Source of the DNA: Streptomyces violaceorubidus
GTDB taxonomy: Bacteria > Actinomycetota > Actinomycetes > Streptomycetales > Streptomycetaceae
Reading direction: 5' to 3'
Assembly: GCF_000717995.1 (NCBI RefSeq)
Contig: NZ_JODM01000001.1
Span: forward strand, 186,001 to 250,000
DNA: 64,000 bases
Shown: piece by piece, positions 51,845-61,525 of the stretch
How positions within the stretch are numbered: position 1 is the stretch's first letter
How the letters are laid out: each line of letters begins with the position of its first letter
Translations under genes and position numbers: made by a program
Notes under the pieces: model-generated
Database searches by the model: none
The model's input: the letters and a program-made list of their open reading frames with translations, nothing else
What the model was told of the DNA's origin: nothing

Positions 51845-53971
51845 TCAGGCGGGGGAGAGGTGCTTCAGCAGGCGGTCGGCGGCTGGAGAAGGGACGCCAC
51901 CGGAGTCGCGGACCGTACGCAGCAGGTGGGTGATGCGCCGATGGTTGACGGGGGTTTCGGCGAGTTCGTACAGCAACGGGACGAGCGCCCGTTCCGACTC
52001 GGGGTCGGTGTCGGCCGTGCGTACCCAGCCGCGCAGTACGGCAAGGGCCTGCGCGGTGTGCGTCCGGTCGGCAAGGAGCGCGTCCCAGAACTGGACGAGG
52101 TGCCGCGTGACCGTCCTGTCTCCCGCTTCCAGAGCCTCCCTGTACCAGTCGAGGACCATGGGGCGTCCGCTGTCTTCCTCCTTCGACTGGGTGCAGGCCT
52201 GGAAGAAGGCCAGCAGCGCGTATGGGCGGGCCGTACGGTCGGTGTGGTCCGGGTCGAGCTGCTTGGCGAGTTGGGCCAGCACAGGGTTCTTCACGGCGAG
52301 AAGCAGCAGTTCCAAGGCGTCCGCGAACTGCTTGGTCGCCTCCGACGGCTTGTCGTCCTCGTTATCGACGTCGTTCTCGTCGGGCGGCTGCCGGCGAGCC
52401 GCGTCCAGGAGCGCTTCCAGGGCTTCCTCGTGGTGCACGGGGCCCAGCAGGCCGAAGGCTCGAATGGCGGTCCAGCGGCGGCTCTCCACCTCTCCGGTGC
52501 ACCATTCATGCAGAATGCGCAGAACGGTAGGCACCTCCAGGAGCTGGGCCATGGTGAGCGCGTTGGCCGCCGCCAGCCAGGAGTGGGAGTCACGGGCGTC
52601 TGCCCACGGTTCGATGAGATGCGCCAGCGCGGACGAAAGGTCGAACTGGGCGAGCTGGGCGGCGGCGGAGGCAGCCCTGGTCCGCACCAGAGGGCGGCGG
52701 TCCTCGGCGAGTTTGCGCAGCCACTCGGCGACTGCGGGGCGGGCCGAGGGGTGACGGTTCCACACCTCCTCCAGCAGTAGAGGGGATGTCTGCCGGTCGC
52801 GGAATTCGGCGACGAAGGTGCCGATGACGGGTCCGTGTTCCGTGACCTCCGTACCCACGTAGCCCCTGGCGCGGGCAAGTCGCAGTCGTTCCTCGCGCGA
52901 GGTGCCAAAGACGGGGATGCGTGGAGCGTCGTGGGGGTCCTCGATCTTCTGCAATCGCACGAACAGGCTGTCGCCGACCTCCGCGGCCACCGCGTACGGG
53001 GCCTTGTCGAAGACCGCGAGCGAGATCAGGAAGGCCTTTTCCCGCAGGATGGGCTCGACCTCCGTGAGCCAGCGGGAGACTTGGCCGCGTACGGCGGCCG
53101 CCCCGTATGCGGCCAGCCGCCGTTCGTCGGTTTGACCGAGGTGCAGGGCGACGACTTCCTTCGCGAAGTGCTCGATCTGGCGCGGCGGGTGCTGCTGGGC
53201 GAGGAACTCCTTGACCGCCGCGCGTTCACGCAGTTGCGGCCAAGCGCTCTCGCCGGTCACCGGGGCGACGTGAGCGTGCAGTATGTCCTCGGCGGACGGG
53301 GGGTCCCACCGTACGGAGGAGATGTCTCCCAGCGCCGCCGACGGTTCCACGGTGATCACCAGGTAGGCCCCCCGGCGTTCCAGTTCCCGACGCAGTGCCA
53401 GGAGGTGCGGTTGCCGCAGAGGGCGGTTGCGGCTGACGGTCAGATCGCACAGGACGTGACCCGCGCCGGTGTCCAACTGGTCGGAGAGCGCGGGGAAGGC
53501 TGTGGGCGGCTCCAGCTCGAAGAATCGGTCGAGGCCGAGCCGGTGCAGCAGCATCAGCGCGGCGGTTCTGCGGCCCGTCTCCCGTCCGCCGGACAGGATG
53601 AGGAACCGCTCCGCCTTGAGTCGGGTGAGCACCTCGTCGAAGTCCTGAGCCTCCTGGAAGGCGCTGGCCAGTCTCTCCACCTCTGTCACGGGGACGGGAC
53701 CGGGGGTGGCAACGGATGCTTCGGCCCGGCCGCCGCCGATGTGAATGATCGTGTCGCCGTAGTGCGAGCCGCCCGACTGGCCGAACTGGTCCCCGCCGAC
53801 CAGGGTGGAGATGAACTCGGGGCCGTGCGCGATCAGGTCCCGGCGTGCTGCCCATGCCTTCTGGCGCGGTTGTTCCTGGCCTTCGGCGGACTCCTCCTGC
53901 TCTTTGCGCTCGCCGTCCTGCGCGGTCTCGTCGGCCTGCTTGGCCGGGGCCGCCACCTCCGCCTGGCTCAT
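51845..53971 (-). CDS. Large P-loop-like NTPase with HEAT-like C-terminal half
   Basis: 708 residues. Acidic, Gln-rich N-terminus, then a short motif GDQFGQSGGSHYGDTIIH (60-77). A Walker-A-like loop GGRETGRRT (128-136) is followed by HVLCDLTVSRN, possibly Walker B. The half after about 400 is all-helical with Ala/Leu-rich repeats (RTRAASAAAQLAQF, WTAIRAFGLLG) like HEAT repeats. The layout recalls STAND/NACHT-type signalling ATPases, but the P-loop is atypical (no GKS/T), so nucleotide hydrolysis is uncertain. The ATG overlaps the cyclase-like stop (ATGA). Confidence 0.6.
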   Translation of the reverse strand: MSQAEVAAPAKQADETAQDGERKEQEESAEGQEQPRQKAWAARRDLIAHGPEFISTLVGGDQFGQSGGSHYGDTIIHIGGGRAEASVATPGPVPVTEVERLASAFQEAQDFDEVLTRLKAERFLILSGGRETGRRTAALMLLHRLGLDRFFELEPPTAFPALSDQLDTGAGHVLCDLTVSRNRPLRQPHLLALRRELERRGAYLVITVEPSAALGDISSVRWDPPSAEDILHAHVAPVTGESAWPQLRERAAVKEFLAQQHPPRQIEHFAKEVVALHLGQTDERRLAAYGAAAVRGQVSRWLTEVEPILREKAFLISLAVFDKAPYAVAAEVGDSLFVRLQKIEDPHDAPRIPVFGTSREERLRLARARGYVGTEVTEHGPVIGTFVAEFRDRQTSPLLLEEVWNRHPSARPAVAEWLRKLAEDRRPLVRTRAASAAAQLAQFDLSSALAHLIEPWADARDSHSWLAAANALTMAQLLEVPTVLRILHEWCTGEVESRRWTAIRAFGLLGPVHHEEALEALLDAARRQPPDENDVDNEDDKPSEATKQFADALELLLLAVKNPVLAQLAKQLDPDHTDRTARPYALLAFFQACTQSKEEDSGRPMVLDWYREALEAGDRTVTRHLVQFWDALLADRTHTAQALAVLRGWVRTADTDPESERALVPLLYELAETPVNHRRITHLLRTVRDSGGVPSPAADRLLKHLSPA

Positions 53972-54711
53972 CGGCGCTCGTCCCGTTCGCGGCGGGTGAA
54001 GTCGAACCGCTGGCCGCCGTGGACCGTGCCTCCGCTCACGCCGTACTGGTCGCCGTGCACGTGGGTGGTGGCCGCGGGCCCGGAGAGGGCCGGGTCCGCG
54101 ACCGGCGCAGAGTCCTCAGTGGCGGCCCGGGAGGCGTCTGCGTCGGACACCCCGTGCACCCAGGCCACCGTGGGCCCCTCCTTCGTCTCCACGGTGACGC
54201 GGCGGAACTCGTCCGGGCGTACGCCGAGCGGGCCGTGCCGCACGACTCCCGTGTAGATGCCGTCGGACACGCACAGCACACTGTGGTCGTCGCGCTGCTT
54301 GAGGGCGTCCCGCAGCGGGTCGGAGTTGAGCAGGCGCACGGCGTGATTGAGGTCCGAGCCGACCCAGCCGTCGAGTTCGTCGACCGCGACGTACCCGGCG
54401 GACAGCACCATGCGCAGCCGCATTCGGGCGCTGCTCGCGATGAGCCGGTTCTTGCTGTGCAGCAGGGCGGGAGCCTCGGTGAGCAGGGTCTTGACGAGCG
54501 CCGGGACCGAAGCCTGGACGTCGATGAGCTCCATCACGGCGTCACCGCGGTCCGCGCGCAGCCGCGCCGATTCGTCGATGCCCGCGGCGAGGAGTGTGGC
54601 GTCGACGACCTCGTACAGGAGTCGGCGCAGGAACGCCTGCTCCACGTCGTCGCGGGAGCCGAACTGCTCGATGTCGAAAAGGAGGATGGTGCGGTACATG
54701 GGGTCTGTCAC
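53968..54711 (-). CDS. Class III nucleotide-cyclase-like protein
   Basis: 247 residues from GTG at 54711 (AGAGGAAG upstream). The residue pattern of class III cyclases is present: first metal Asp D13 in ILLFDIEQFG; second D57 in RADRGDAVMEL; and the transition-state pair N122/R126 in GSDLNHAVRLL, preceded by RMVLSAGYV. The base-selecting residues cannot be assigned by eye, so the product could be a purine or pyrimidine cyclic nucleotide. The C-terminus (219-234) carries HGDQYGVSGGTVHGGQ, echoing a motif in the next protein. It is the first gene after a Crp-box-like site. Confidence 0.68.
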   Translation of the reverse strand: MTDPMYRTILLFDIEQFGSRDDVEQAFLRRLLYEVVDATLLAAGIDESARLRADRGDAVMELIDVQASVPALVKTLLTEAPALLHSKNRLIASSARMRLRMVLSAGYVAVDELDGWVGSDLNHAVRLLNSDPLRDALKQRDDHSVLCVSDGIYTGVVRHGPLGVRPDEFRRVTVETKEGPTVAWVHGVSDADASRAATEDSAPVADPALSGPAATTHVHGDQYGVSGGTVHGGQRFDFTRRERDERR

Positions 54712-54795
54712 GGTTCTTCCTCTCGTGCTTGCCTGATGAAGCAGCACGATGGCGGACGGACGACCGGTGTCAGAGGGCCGATGACACGGACCAAG

Positions 54796-54811
54796 TGTGA
54801 CCGTGTGCACA
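54796..54811 (-). promoter_or_regulatory. Crp-box-like site upstream of the cyclase-like gene
   Basis: TGTGA-N6-GCACA on the plus strand, nine of ten bases of the Crp consensus TGTGA-N6-TCACA. Read on the minus strand, the core GTG-N6-G-N-CAC matches the site reported for Streptomyces Crp. It lies about 85 bases before the cyclase-like start, between it and the Crp-family gene. Confidence 0.65.
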
Positions 54812-54847
54812 GAAGACAGCCTGTACGACGGCCTGTCAGGCGGGCTG

Positions 54848-55564
54848 TCAGGCGGGCTGTCCCCCGATGATGCGACGCAGGATGTCGGGGCGCAGGACGA
54901 CGATGCGTCGGCGTCGGGTGACCACGACGTGCCGGTCCCGCAGTTCCCTGAGGAGCCGGGCAACCGCCTCGCGCGAGGAGCCGACCGATCCGGCGAACTC
55001 CTGCTGGCTGAGGCCGATGGTCAGCTCGACGCCCTCGTCGGTGCGGGTTCCGTGCGTGCGGACCAGCTCCAGCAGAAGCACTGCCAGACGCTCACGCACC
55101 GTGAGGGCCGCCCACTCCAGCCGCCGGCGGTCGGTCGAGCGCTGCCGGTCGGTGGTCAGGCTCAGCAACCGCAGGGCGGCTCCGGGGTGTGCCGTGAGGA
55201 AGGCGGTGAAGCGGGGCTCGTCGATGACGACCGCTTCGACGGCGTCGAGCGCGGTGACGGTTGCCGAACGATGACGCCCGCTGAGGGCTGCGCCCTCGCC
55301 CACGATGTCTCCCGGCCCTCGAAGGGCCAGGAGGGCTTCGTAGCCGTTCGCCGCGATCGCCGTCACCTTGGTCCAGCCGTGCAGCAGGAGAAGTACATGC
55401 GAGGAGGGTTCGTCCTGGTGGAGGATGACGCTGCGGGCCCGGTAGCGCAGCGGCCGTCCGGCCCGGAGCAGGGCCGTGCGGTCCTCCTTCTCCAGTCGCG
55501 CGAGGAAGGGCACGCCGTCGTCGAACCCGTCGTCGTCCCAAGCGTGTGTCCGTCCGCCGGTCAT
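54848..55564 (-). CDS. Crp/Fnr-family transcriptional regulator
   Basis: 238 residues from ATG at 55564. Cyclic-nucleotide-binding domain about 18-130: GDIVGEGAALSGRHRSATVTA has the Gly-Glu and Arg-Ser-Ala of the phosphate-binding cassette. Crp-type winged helix about 180-230: LSQQEFAGSVGSSREAVARL. Thus it could respond to a cyclic nucleotide. It precedes the cyclase-like gene by 136 bases on the same strand and may control it through the nearby box. A possible promoter is TTGCCC-N16-TACGTT just upstream. It is probably not the orthologue of the global streptomycete Crp, which sits elsewhere in known genomes. Confidence 0.85.
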   Translation of the reverse strand: MTGGRTHAWDDDGFDDGVPFLARLEKEDRTALLRAGRPLRYRARSVILHQDEPSSHVLLLLHGWTKVTAIAANGYEALLALRGPGDIVGEGAALSGRHRSATVTALDAVEAVVIDEPRFTAFLTAHPGAALRLLSLTTDRQRSTDRRRLEWAALTVRERLAVLLLELVRTHGTRTDEGVELTIGLSQQEFAGSVGSSREAVARLLRELRDRHVVVTRRRRIVVLRPDILRRIIGGQPA

Positions 55565-55685
55565 CCCGCCGCCCCCGCGTTCGCTGTGCCAATGCCGCGC
55601 TTCGTAACCAGACAACGTACTTGACCAGGGCATACGGGCAACGGGCGACAATCGGCCGCCGTGGCTGAGAGGGCTCTTCGGGCGG

Positions 55686-56978
55686 CTACGGCACGCCCAG
55701 TTCGAAGATCACGTAGTGGGCGTACCAGCCGGAGGCGATCGACGCGGTGGTGAAGAAGACCACCAGGGTCGGGAGTTTGAGGCGGCTCAGGGCTGCTGCC
55801 GGGGCGAGGAGGAGGGGGAAGGCGGGGAGCAGGTAGCGCATCGTGTTGCCGAACATCTGCTGGGTGCCCAGGACCGTGACGATCGTCGCCAGGGTGTAGG
55901 CGACCAGGACCAGCGGGGGCCTCTTGCGCAGCATCAGGGCGATGAGGAAGGGCAGCGCCAGGACCAGCTGGAGGGAGAGCAGGTCCGGGGTGGAGAAGGC
56001 GAAGGGGTAGTCGCCGCGGCCCACCGCGAGGTTGCGCAGCACGTCCCAGGTGTAGGCGCCGTAGTCGAAGAAGTGCGCCCAGCCCTCGCGCTGGAGGGTG
56101 AAGTAGGCCGTGGCCTCGCCGGTGCTCCAGCCGACCCAGGCGATGTAGGAGAGCAGGCCGAGCGGCGCGACGAGCATCGCGTACACCGGGCCGCGTACGC
56201 CGTGCTCGCGCCGGGACGCGGGGCGGGCCAGGGTCACCAGCGCGGCGAGGCCCACGGCGCCTATGAGGACGGCGGAGGTGGGGCGGTTCAGGCCCGCGGT
56301 GAAGGCCAGCAGGCCCGCCGCCACCCAGCGCCCCTTCATCACGGCGTAGCAGGTCCAGGCGGCGATGGCGACGAACAGGGACTCGGAGTACACCGCCCAC
56401 TCGACGCCCGCGCCGGGCGCCACCGCCCACAGTCCGGCCGCGACGGTGCCCGCCCGTGCTCCGGCGATCAGCGAGACCACGGCGTAGATCCCGGCCGCGG
56501 CGACGAACGACGTGAGGACGGAGACCAGGATCCCGGAGCCGTACAGGCCGAGGCCGGTGGACTCCGAGACCATGCGGATGAGCGCCGGGTAGAGCGGGAA
56601 GAACGCGACCGAGTTCTGCTGGACCGTGAACAGGCCGTCGCCGCCGAGCCGCACCAGGGAAGGGCTGTAGCCGTGCTCGGCGACCTGGAGGTACCACCAG
56701 CCGTCCCAGGTGGCCAGTACGTCCCACCAGTGGGCGCCGCCGCCGAAGCGCGGGTTCTTGCCCCGGAAGTCCCCGGCGTAGGTGAGGAGGGAGGCGAAGA
56801 CCCCCAGGCCGACGAGCTTGGTGACGCCGTACAGCACCAGAGGGGCGAGATAGGGCCGCGCGCCGGCCGGGAGGGCGGGGGGCCAGCTCCGCCAGGAGCG
56901 GGCCGCGGTCCCGCCGGGACGGCGTTCGCCGGTGCCGGCCGGTCCGTCGGTCACCGTGTCGTCGGCAGCCGTGTCCAT
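55686..56978 (-). CDS. PIG-V-like membrane mannosyltransferase
   Basis: 430 residues, about 10 helices. Family signs: DGWWYLQVAEHGY near the first loop, NSVAFFPLYPALIRM, and AVYSESLFVAIAAW. Such enzymes take mannose from polyprenyl-phosphate-mannose outside the membrane. I chose the ATG at 56978 because GAGGGGG lies nine bases upstream; ATG at 56987 is possible. It is divergent from a gene for a polyprenyl-phosphate glycosyltransferase, which could supply its donor. Confidence 0.82.
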   Translation of the reverse strand: MDTAADDTVTDGPAGTGERRPGGTAARSWRSWPPALPAGARPYLAPLVLYGVTKLVGLGVFASLLTYAGDFRGKNPRFGGGAHWWDVLATWDGWWYLQVAEHGYSPSLVRLGGDGLFTVQQNSVAFFPLYPALIRMVSESTGLGLYGSGILVSVLTSFVAAAGIYAVVSLIAGARAGTVAAGLWAVAPGAGVEWAVYSESLFVAIAAWTCYAVMKGRWVAAGLLAFTAGLNRPTSAVLIGAVGLAALVTLARPASRREHGVRGPVYAMLVAPLGLLSYIAWVGWSTGEATAYFTLQREGWAHFFDYGAYTWDVLRNLAVGRGDYPFAFSTPDLLSLQLVLALPFLIALMLRKRPPLVLVAYTLATIVTVLGTQQMFGNTMRYLLPAFPLLLAPAAALSRLKLPTLVVFFTTASIASGWYAHYVIFELGVP

Positions 56979-57078
56979 GGCTGTCATCCCCCTCGGGCCA
57001 CCCTCAACCGTCAACTGCTGCCATAAGATCGCACAAGAGTCGCACATCTGTACTCAAGGTCATGCGGAGGGAGGCGCG

Positions 57079-58164
57079 GTGCCCGAGGGACGGGACGCGG
57101 AGCGGCACGAACCGGTCGTGCTGTCGGTCGTCATTCCGATGTTCAACGAGGAGGACGTCCTGCCCGCGCTGGTCACCAGGCTGCGGCCGGTCCTGACGGA
57201 GCTGGGCGTGCCGCACGAGGTCGTCGCCGTCGACGACGGCAGCGGCGACCGCACCCCCGAGCTGCTCGACGCCTTCCGGCTGGGCTGGCCGGAGCTGCGC
57301 GTGGTCGCCCTGCGGCGCAACTCCGGCCATCAGGCGGCCCTCACGGCGGGGCTGGACCGGGCCCGCGGCGCGTACGTGGTCAGCCTGGACGCCGACCTCC
57401 AGGACCCGCCGGAGAAGATCCCCGACATGCTGGCGCTGGCCCGTCGCGAGGGGCTGGACATCGTCTACGGCGTGCGCGCCGACCGCAGCAGCGACTCCGG
57501 GTTCAAGCGGTGGACGGCGGGCGTCTACTACCGCCTCATGCGGCGCCTGGCGGGCCCCTCCGTCCCGGCCCAGGCCGGCGACTTCCGGCTGCTCAGCCGG
57601 GCCGCCGTGGACGCCCTCAAGGCCCTTCCCGACCAGCAGCGGGTGTACCGCCTGCTGGTGCCCTGGCTGGGTTTCCCGAGCGGGCAGGTGACCTACGAGC
57701 GCGCTCCGCGCACGGCGGGCCGTACGAAGTACCCGCTGGGCCGGATGATCCGGCTGGCGGTCGACAGCGTCACCGGCTTCTCCGCGGCCCCGCTGCGCAT
57801 CGCCACCTGGCTGGGCGGCGGTGCCTTCGTGGTGTGCCTGGGGCTGCTGGTCTACACCCTGACCGCGTTCGCCCTGGGGCGCACGGTCCCCGGCTGGACC
57901 TCGCTGTTCACCGGCATCGTCTTCATCGGCGCGGTGCAGCTGGTCTGCGTCGGACTGCTCGGCGAATACGTCGGGCGCATATACACGGCCGTGCAGAACC
58001 GGCCGACCTACTTCGTCCGCCACGACACGGCGGTGCCCGCACCGGTACCCGAACCCACGCCCACGCCCGCACCCGGAGCCGCGCCCGCACCCGGAGCCGC
58101 GCCCGCGCCCGCGTCGGACGGCACGGACGGCGAGGAGCGGCGCGTGCCGCTGCCGCGGGCCTGA
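57079..58164 (+). CDS. Family 2 polyprenyl-phosphate glycosyltransferase (DPM1/GtrB-like)
   Basis: 361 residues. GT-A domain with [27 protein letters not shown] and the catalytic [12 protein letters not shown]; two C-terminal helices ([19 protein letters not shown] and [20 protein letters not shown]). The tail from about residue 315 is Pro/Ala repeats, partly an 18-base duplication (58067-58102). Probably transfers a sugar from a nucleotide sugar to polyprenyl phosphate. GTG at 57079 with GGAGGGAGG upstream. Confidence 0.87.
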   Translation: MPEGRDAERHEPVVLSVVIPMFNEEDVLPALVTRLRPVLTELGVPHEVVAVDDGSGDRTPELLDAFRLGWPELRVVALRRNSGHQAALTAGLDRARGAYVVSLDADLQDPPEKIPDMLALARREGLDIVYGVRADRSSDSGFKRWTAGVYYRLMRRLAGPSVPAQAGDFRLLSRAAVDALKALPDQQRVYRLLVPWLGFPSGQVTYERAPRTAGRTKYPLGRMIRLAVDSVTGFSAAPLRIATWLGGGAFVVCLGLLVYTLTAFALGRTVPGWTSLFTGIVFIGAVQLVCVGLLGEYVGRIYTAVQNRPTYFVRHDTAVPAPVPEPTPTPAPGAAPAPGAAPAPASDGTDGEERRVPLPRA

Positions 58165-58231
58165 GACCCGCCCCGTCGAACGGGGTAAAACGGTGCGAAA
58201 CGGGCGGGGATGCCGGTGTCGCCCATTTGTT

Positions 58232-58260
58232 TTGACCGCAGCGAATGCGCTAGGTACGCT
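58232..58260 (+). promoter_or_regulatory. rpsL operon promoter
   Basis: TTGACC (58232-58237), 17-base spacer, TACGCT (58255-58260), followed by a leader of about 185 bases. The -10 is the same as in the rplJ promoter. Nothing else is visible in 58165-58453. Confidence 0.72.
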
Positions 58261-58453
58261 CAGACCTTGTGCCTGGGGTGTGCCCTGGCCCTCGTGCGTG
58301 TCTACAGCCGCACCGGGGGCCGTGCGTGGCCACCGCATTTCGCGTCTCCTTCCGCCTCGCGGCCGGAGTGCGCGACTTCGACACACCCGACCGCGTGGGT
58401 CGGTGGCGTTCCAGGTTAGCTTCACCATTCGGCACACAGAAACCGGAGAAGTA

Positions 58454-58825
58454 GTGCCTACGATCCAGCAGCTGGTCCGTAAGGGCCGGCAGGACAAGGT
58501 CGAGAAGAACAAGACGCCCGCACTCGAGGGATCCCCTCAGCGCCGTGGCGTCTGCACGCGTGTGTTCACGACCACCCCGAAGAAGCCGAACTCGGCCCTG
58601 CGTAAGGTCGCGCGTGTGCGTCTGACCAGCGGGATCGAGGTCACCGCTTACATTCCGGGTGAGGGGCACAACCTGCAGGAGCACTCCATCGTGCTCGTGC
58701 GCGGCGGCCGTGTGAAGGACCTGCCGGGTGTTCGCTACAAGATCATCCGCGGCTCCCTCGACACCCAGGGTGTCAAGAACCGCAAGCAGGCCCGCAGCCG
58801 CTACGGCGCCAAGAAGGAGAAGTAA
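58454..58825 (+). CDS. rpsL: 30S ribosomal protein S12
   Basis: 123 residues. The streptomycin-critical lysines are wild type: [12 protein letters not shown] (Lys43) and [13 protein letters not shown] (Lys88). GTG start at 58454. First gene of the str operon. Confidence 0.98.
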   Translation: MPTIQQLVRKGRQDKVEKNKTPALEGSPQRRGVCTRVFTTTPKKPNSALRKVARVRLTSGIEVTAYIPGEGHNLQEHSIVLVRGGRVKDLPGVRYKIIRGSLDTQGVKNRKQARSRYGAKKEK

Positions 58826-58827
58826 GA

Positions 58828-59298
58828 ATGCCTCGTAAGGGCCCCGCCCCGAAGCGCCCGGTCATCATCGACCCGGTCTACGGTTCTCCTCTGGTGACCT
58901 CCCTGATCAACAAGGTGCTGCTGAACGGCAAGCGCTCCACCGCCGAGCGCATCGTCTACGGCGCCATGGAGGGCCTGCGCGAGAAGACCGGCAACGACCC
59001 GGTCATCACGCTCAAGCGCGCTCTCGAGAACATCAAGCCGACCCTCGAGGTCAAGTCCCGCCGTGTCGGTGGTGCGACGTACCAGGTGCCGATCGAGGTC
59101 AAGCCCGGCCGCGCCAACACCCTCGCGCTGCGCTGGCTGGTCGGTTACTCCCGCGCCCGTCGCGAGAAGACCATGACCGAGCGTCTGCTCAACGAGCTCC
59201 TCGACGCCTCCAACGGCCTGGGTGCCGCTGTGAAGAAGCGCGAGGACACGCACAAGATGGCCGAGTCCAACAAGGCCTTCGCGCACTACCGCTGGTAG
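58828..59298 (+). CDS. rpsG: 30S ribosomal protein S7
   Basis: 156 residues, primary binder of the 16S 3' domain. Starts [20 protein letters not shown] and ends NKAFAHYRW. Two bases after rpsL. Confidence 0.98.
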   Translation: MPRKGPAPKRPVIIDPVYGSPLVTSLINKVLLNGKRSTAERIVYGAMEGLREKTGNDPVITLKRALENIKPTLEVKSRRVGGATYQVPIEVKPGRANTLALRWLVGYSRARREKTMTERLLNELLDASNGLGAAVKKREDTHKMAESNKAFAHYRW

Positions 59299-59337
59299 TC
59301 GCTACCCACATCGAGACCGAGAGAAGACTGAAGCCTT

Positions 59338-61464
59338 ATGGCTACCACTTCACTTGACCTGGCCAAGGTCCGCAACATCGGGATCATGGCCCACATCGAC
59401 GCGGGCAAGACGACCACCACCGAGCGGATCCTGTTCTACACCGGTGTGTCGTACAAGATCGGTGAGGTCCACGACGGTGCCGCCACAATGGACTGGATGG
59501 AGCAGGAGCAGGAGCGTGGCATCACGATCACGTCTGCTGCGACCACCTGTCACTGGCCGCTCGAGGACAACGACTACACGATCAACATCATCGACACCCC
59601 GGGGCACGTCGACTTCACCGTCGAGGTGGAGCGTTCCCTGCGTGTGCTCGACGGTGCCGTGACCGTGTTCGACGGTGTCGCCGGTGTCGAGCCGCAGTCC
59701 GAGACGGTGTGGCGTCAGGCCGACCGCTACGGCGTGCCGCGTATCTGCTTCGTCAACAAGCTGGACCGCACCGGCGCCGAGTTCCACCGCTGCGTGGAGA
59801 TGATCTCGGACCGCCTGGGTGCCCAGCCGCTGGTCATGCAGCTCCCGATCGGTGCCGAGGCCGACTTCAAGGGCGTCGTGGACCTGGTCCGCATGAAGGC
59901 GCTCGTGTGGTCCGCCGAGGCCGCCAAGGGCGAGATGTACGACGTCGTCGACATCCCGGCCACGCACACCGAGGCCGCCGAGGAGTGGCGCGGCAAGCTG
60001 GTCGAGGCCGTCGCGGAGAACGACGAAGAGGTCATGGAGCTGTTCCTGGAGGGCCAGGAGCCCACCGAGGAGCAGCTGTACGCCGCGATCCGTCGCATCA
60101 CCATCGCCTCCGGCAAGTCCAGCGACACCACGGTCACCCCGGTGTTCTGCGGCACCGCGTTCAAGAACAAGGGCGTCCAGCCCCTGCTCGACGCGGTCGT
60201 GCGCTACCTGCCGACCCCCCTCGACGTCGAGGCCATCGAGGGCCACGACGTCAAGGACCCCGAGGTCGTCGTCAAGCGCAAGCCGTCGGAGGACGAGCCG
60301 CTCGCCGCGCTCGCCTTCAAGATCATGAGCGACCCGCACCTCGGCAAGCTCACCTTCGTCCGGGTGTACTCCGGCCGCCTGGAGTCCGGCACCGCGGTGC
60401 TGAACTCCGTCAAGGGCCGCAAGGAGCGCATCGGCAAGATCTACCGCATGCACGCCAACAAGCGTGAGGAGATCGAGTCGGTGGGCGCCGGTGACATCGT
60501 CGCCGTGATGGGTCTGAAGCAGACCACCACCGGTGAGACGCTGTCCGACGACAAGAGCCCGGTGATCCTGGAGTCCATGGACTTCCCGGCGCCGGTCATC
60601 CAGGTCGCCATCGAGCCCAAGTCGAAGGGCGACCAGGAGAAGCTCGGCGTCGCGATCCAGCGCCTGGCCGAGGAGGACCCGTCCTTCCAGGTCCACACGA
60701 ACGAGGAGACGGGCCAGACCATCATCGGTGGTATGGGCGAGCTGCACCTCGAGGTGCTGGTCGACCGCATGCGCCGTGAGTTCAAGGTCGAGGCCAACGT
60801 CGGCAAGCCCCAGGTCGCCTACCGCGAGACGATCCGCAAGGCCGTCGAGCGCGTGGACTACACCCACAAGAAGCAGACCGGTGGTACCGGTCAGTTCGCC
60901 AAGGTGCAGATCGCGATCGAGCCGATCGAGGGCGGCGACGCCTCGTACGAGTTCGTGAACAAGGTCACCGGTGGCCGCATCCCGAAGGAGTACATCCCTT
61001 CGGTGGACGCCGGTGCGCAGGAGGCCATGCAGTTCGGCATCCTGGCCGGCTACGAGATGACGGGCGTCCGCGTCACGCTCATCGACGGTGGCTACCACGA
61101 GGTCGACTCCTCCGAGCTCGCCTTCAAGATCGCCGGTTCGCAGGCCTTCAAGGAGGCCGCGCGCAAGGCTTCGCCGGTGCTCCTGGAGCCGATGATGGCC
61201 GTCGAGGTCACCACGCCCGAGGACTACATGGGTGACGTCATCGGCGACATCAACTCCCGCCGTGGCCAGATCCAGGCCATGGAGGAGCGGATGGGTGCCC
61301 GCGTCGTGAAGGGCCTCGTGCCGCTGTCGGAGATGTTCGGCTACGTCGGAGACCTCCGCAGCAAGACGTCGGGTCGCGCAAGCTACTCGATGCAGTTCGA
61401 CTCCTACGCCGAGGTTCCCCGGAACGTCGCCGAGGAGATCATCGCGAAGGCCAAGGGCGAGTAA
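59338..61464 (+). CDS. fusA: Elongation factor G
   Basis: 708 residues. GTPase motifs: [14 protein letters not shown], switch region [18 protein letters not shown] and NKLDRTG; domains II-V complete. It drives translocation. ATG at 59338, 39 bases after rpsG. Confidence 0.98.
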   Translation: MATTSLDLAKVRNIGIMAHIDAGKTTTTERILFYTGVSYKIGEVHDGAATMDWMEQEQERGITITSAATTCHWPLEDNDYTINIIDTPGHVDFTVEVERSLRVLDGAVTVFDGVAGVEPQSETVWRQADRYGVPRICFVNKLDRTGAEFHRCVEMISDRLGAQPLVMQLPIGAEADFKGVVDLVRMKALVWSAEAAKGEMYDVVDIPATHTEAAEEWRGKLVEAVAENDEEVMELFLEGQEPTEEQLYAAIRRITIASGKSSDTTVTPVFCGTAFKNKGVQPLLDAVVRYLPTPLDVEAIEGHDVKDPEVVVKRKPSEDEPLAALAFKIMSDPHLGKLTFVRVYSGRLESGTAVLNSVKGRKERIGKIYRMHANKREEIESVGAGDIVAVMGLKQTTTGETLSDDKSPVILESMDFPAPVIQVAIEPKSKGDQEKLGVAIQRLAEEDPSFQVHTNEETGQTIIGGMGELHLEVLVDRMRREFKVEANVGKPQVAYRETIRKAVERVDYTHKKQTGGTGQFAKVQIAIEPIEGGDASYEFVNKVTGGRIPKEYIPSVDAGAQEAMQFGILAGYEMTGVRVTLIDGGYHEVDSSELAFKIAGSQAFKEAARKASPVLLEPMMAVEVTTPEDYMGDVIGDINSRRGQIQAMEERMGARVVKGLVPLSEMFGYVGDLRSKTSGRASYSMQFDSYAEVPRNVAEEIIAKAKGE

Positions 61465-61525
61465 CGGGCTACTCCGTTCAACGGACCCCGTTCTCACGCT
61501 TTAGGCTTGACCCCGGAGCCTGCAT

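Noticed and set aside
53837..55624. Plus-strand open frames across the cassette
   Set aside because: They lack motifs and ribosome sites, and the minus-strand genes contain Crp, cyclase and P-loop signatures with coupled starts.
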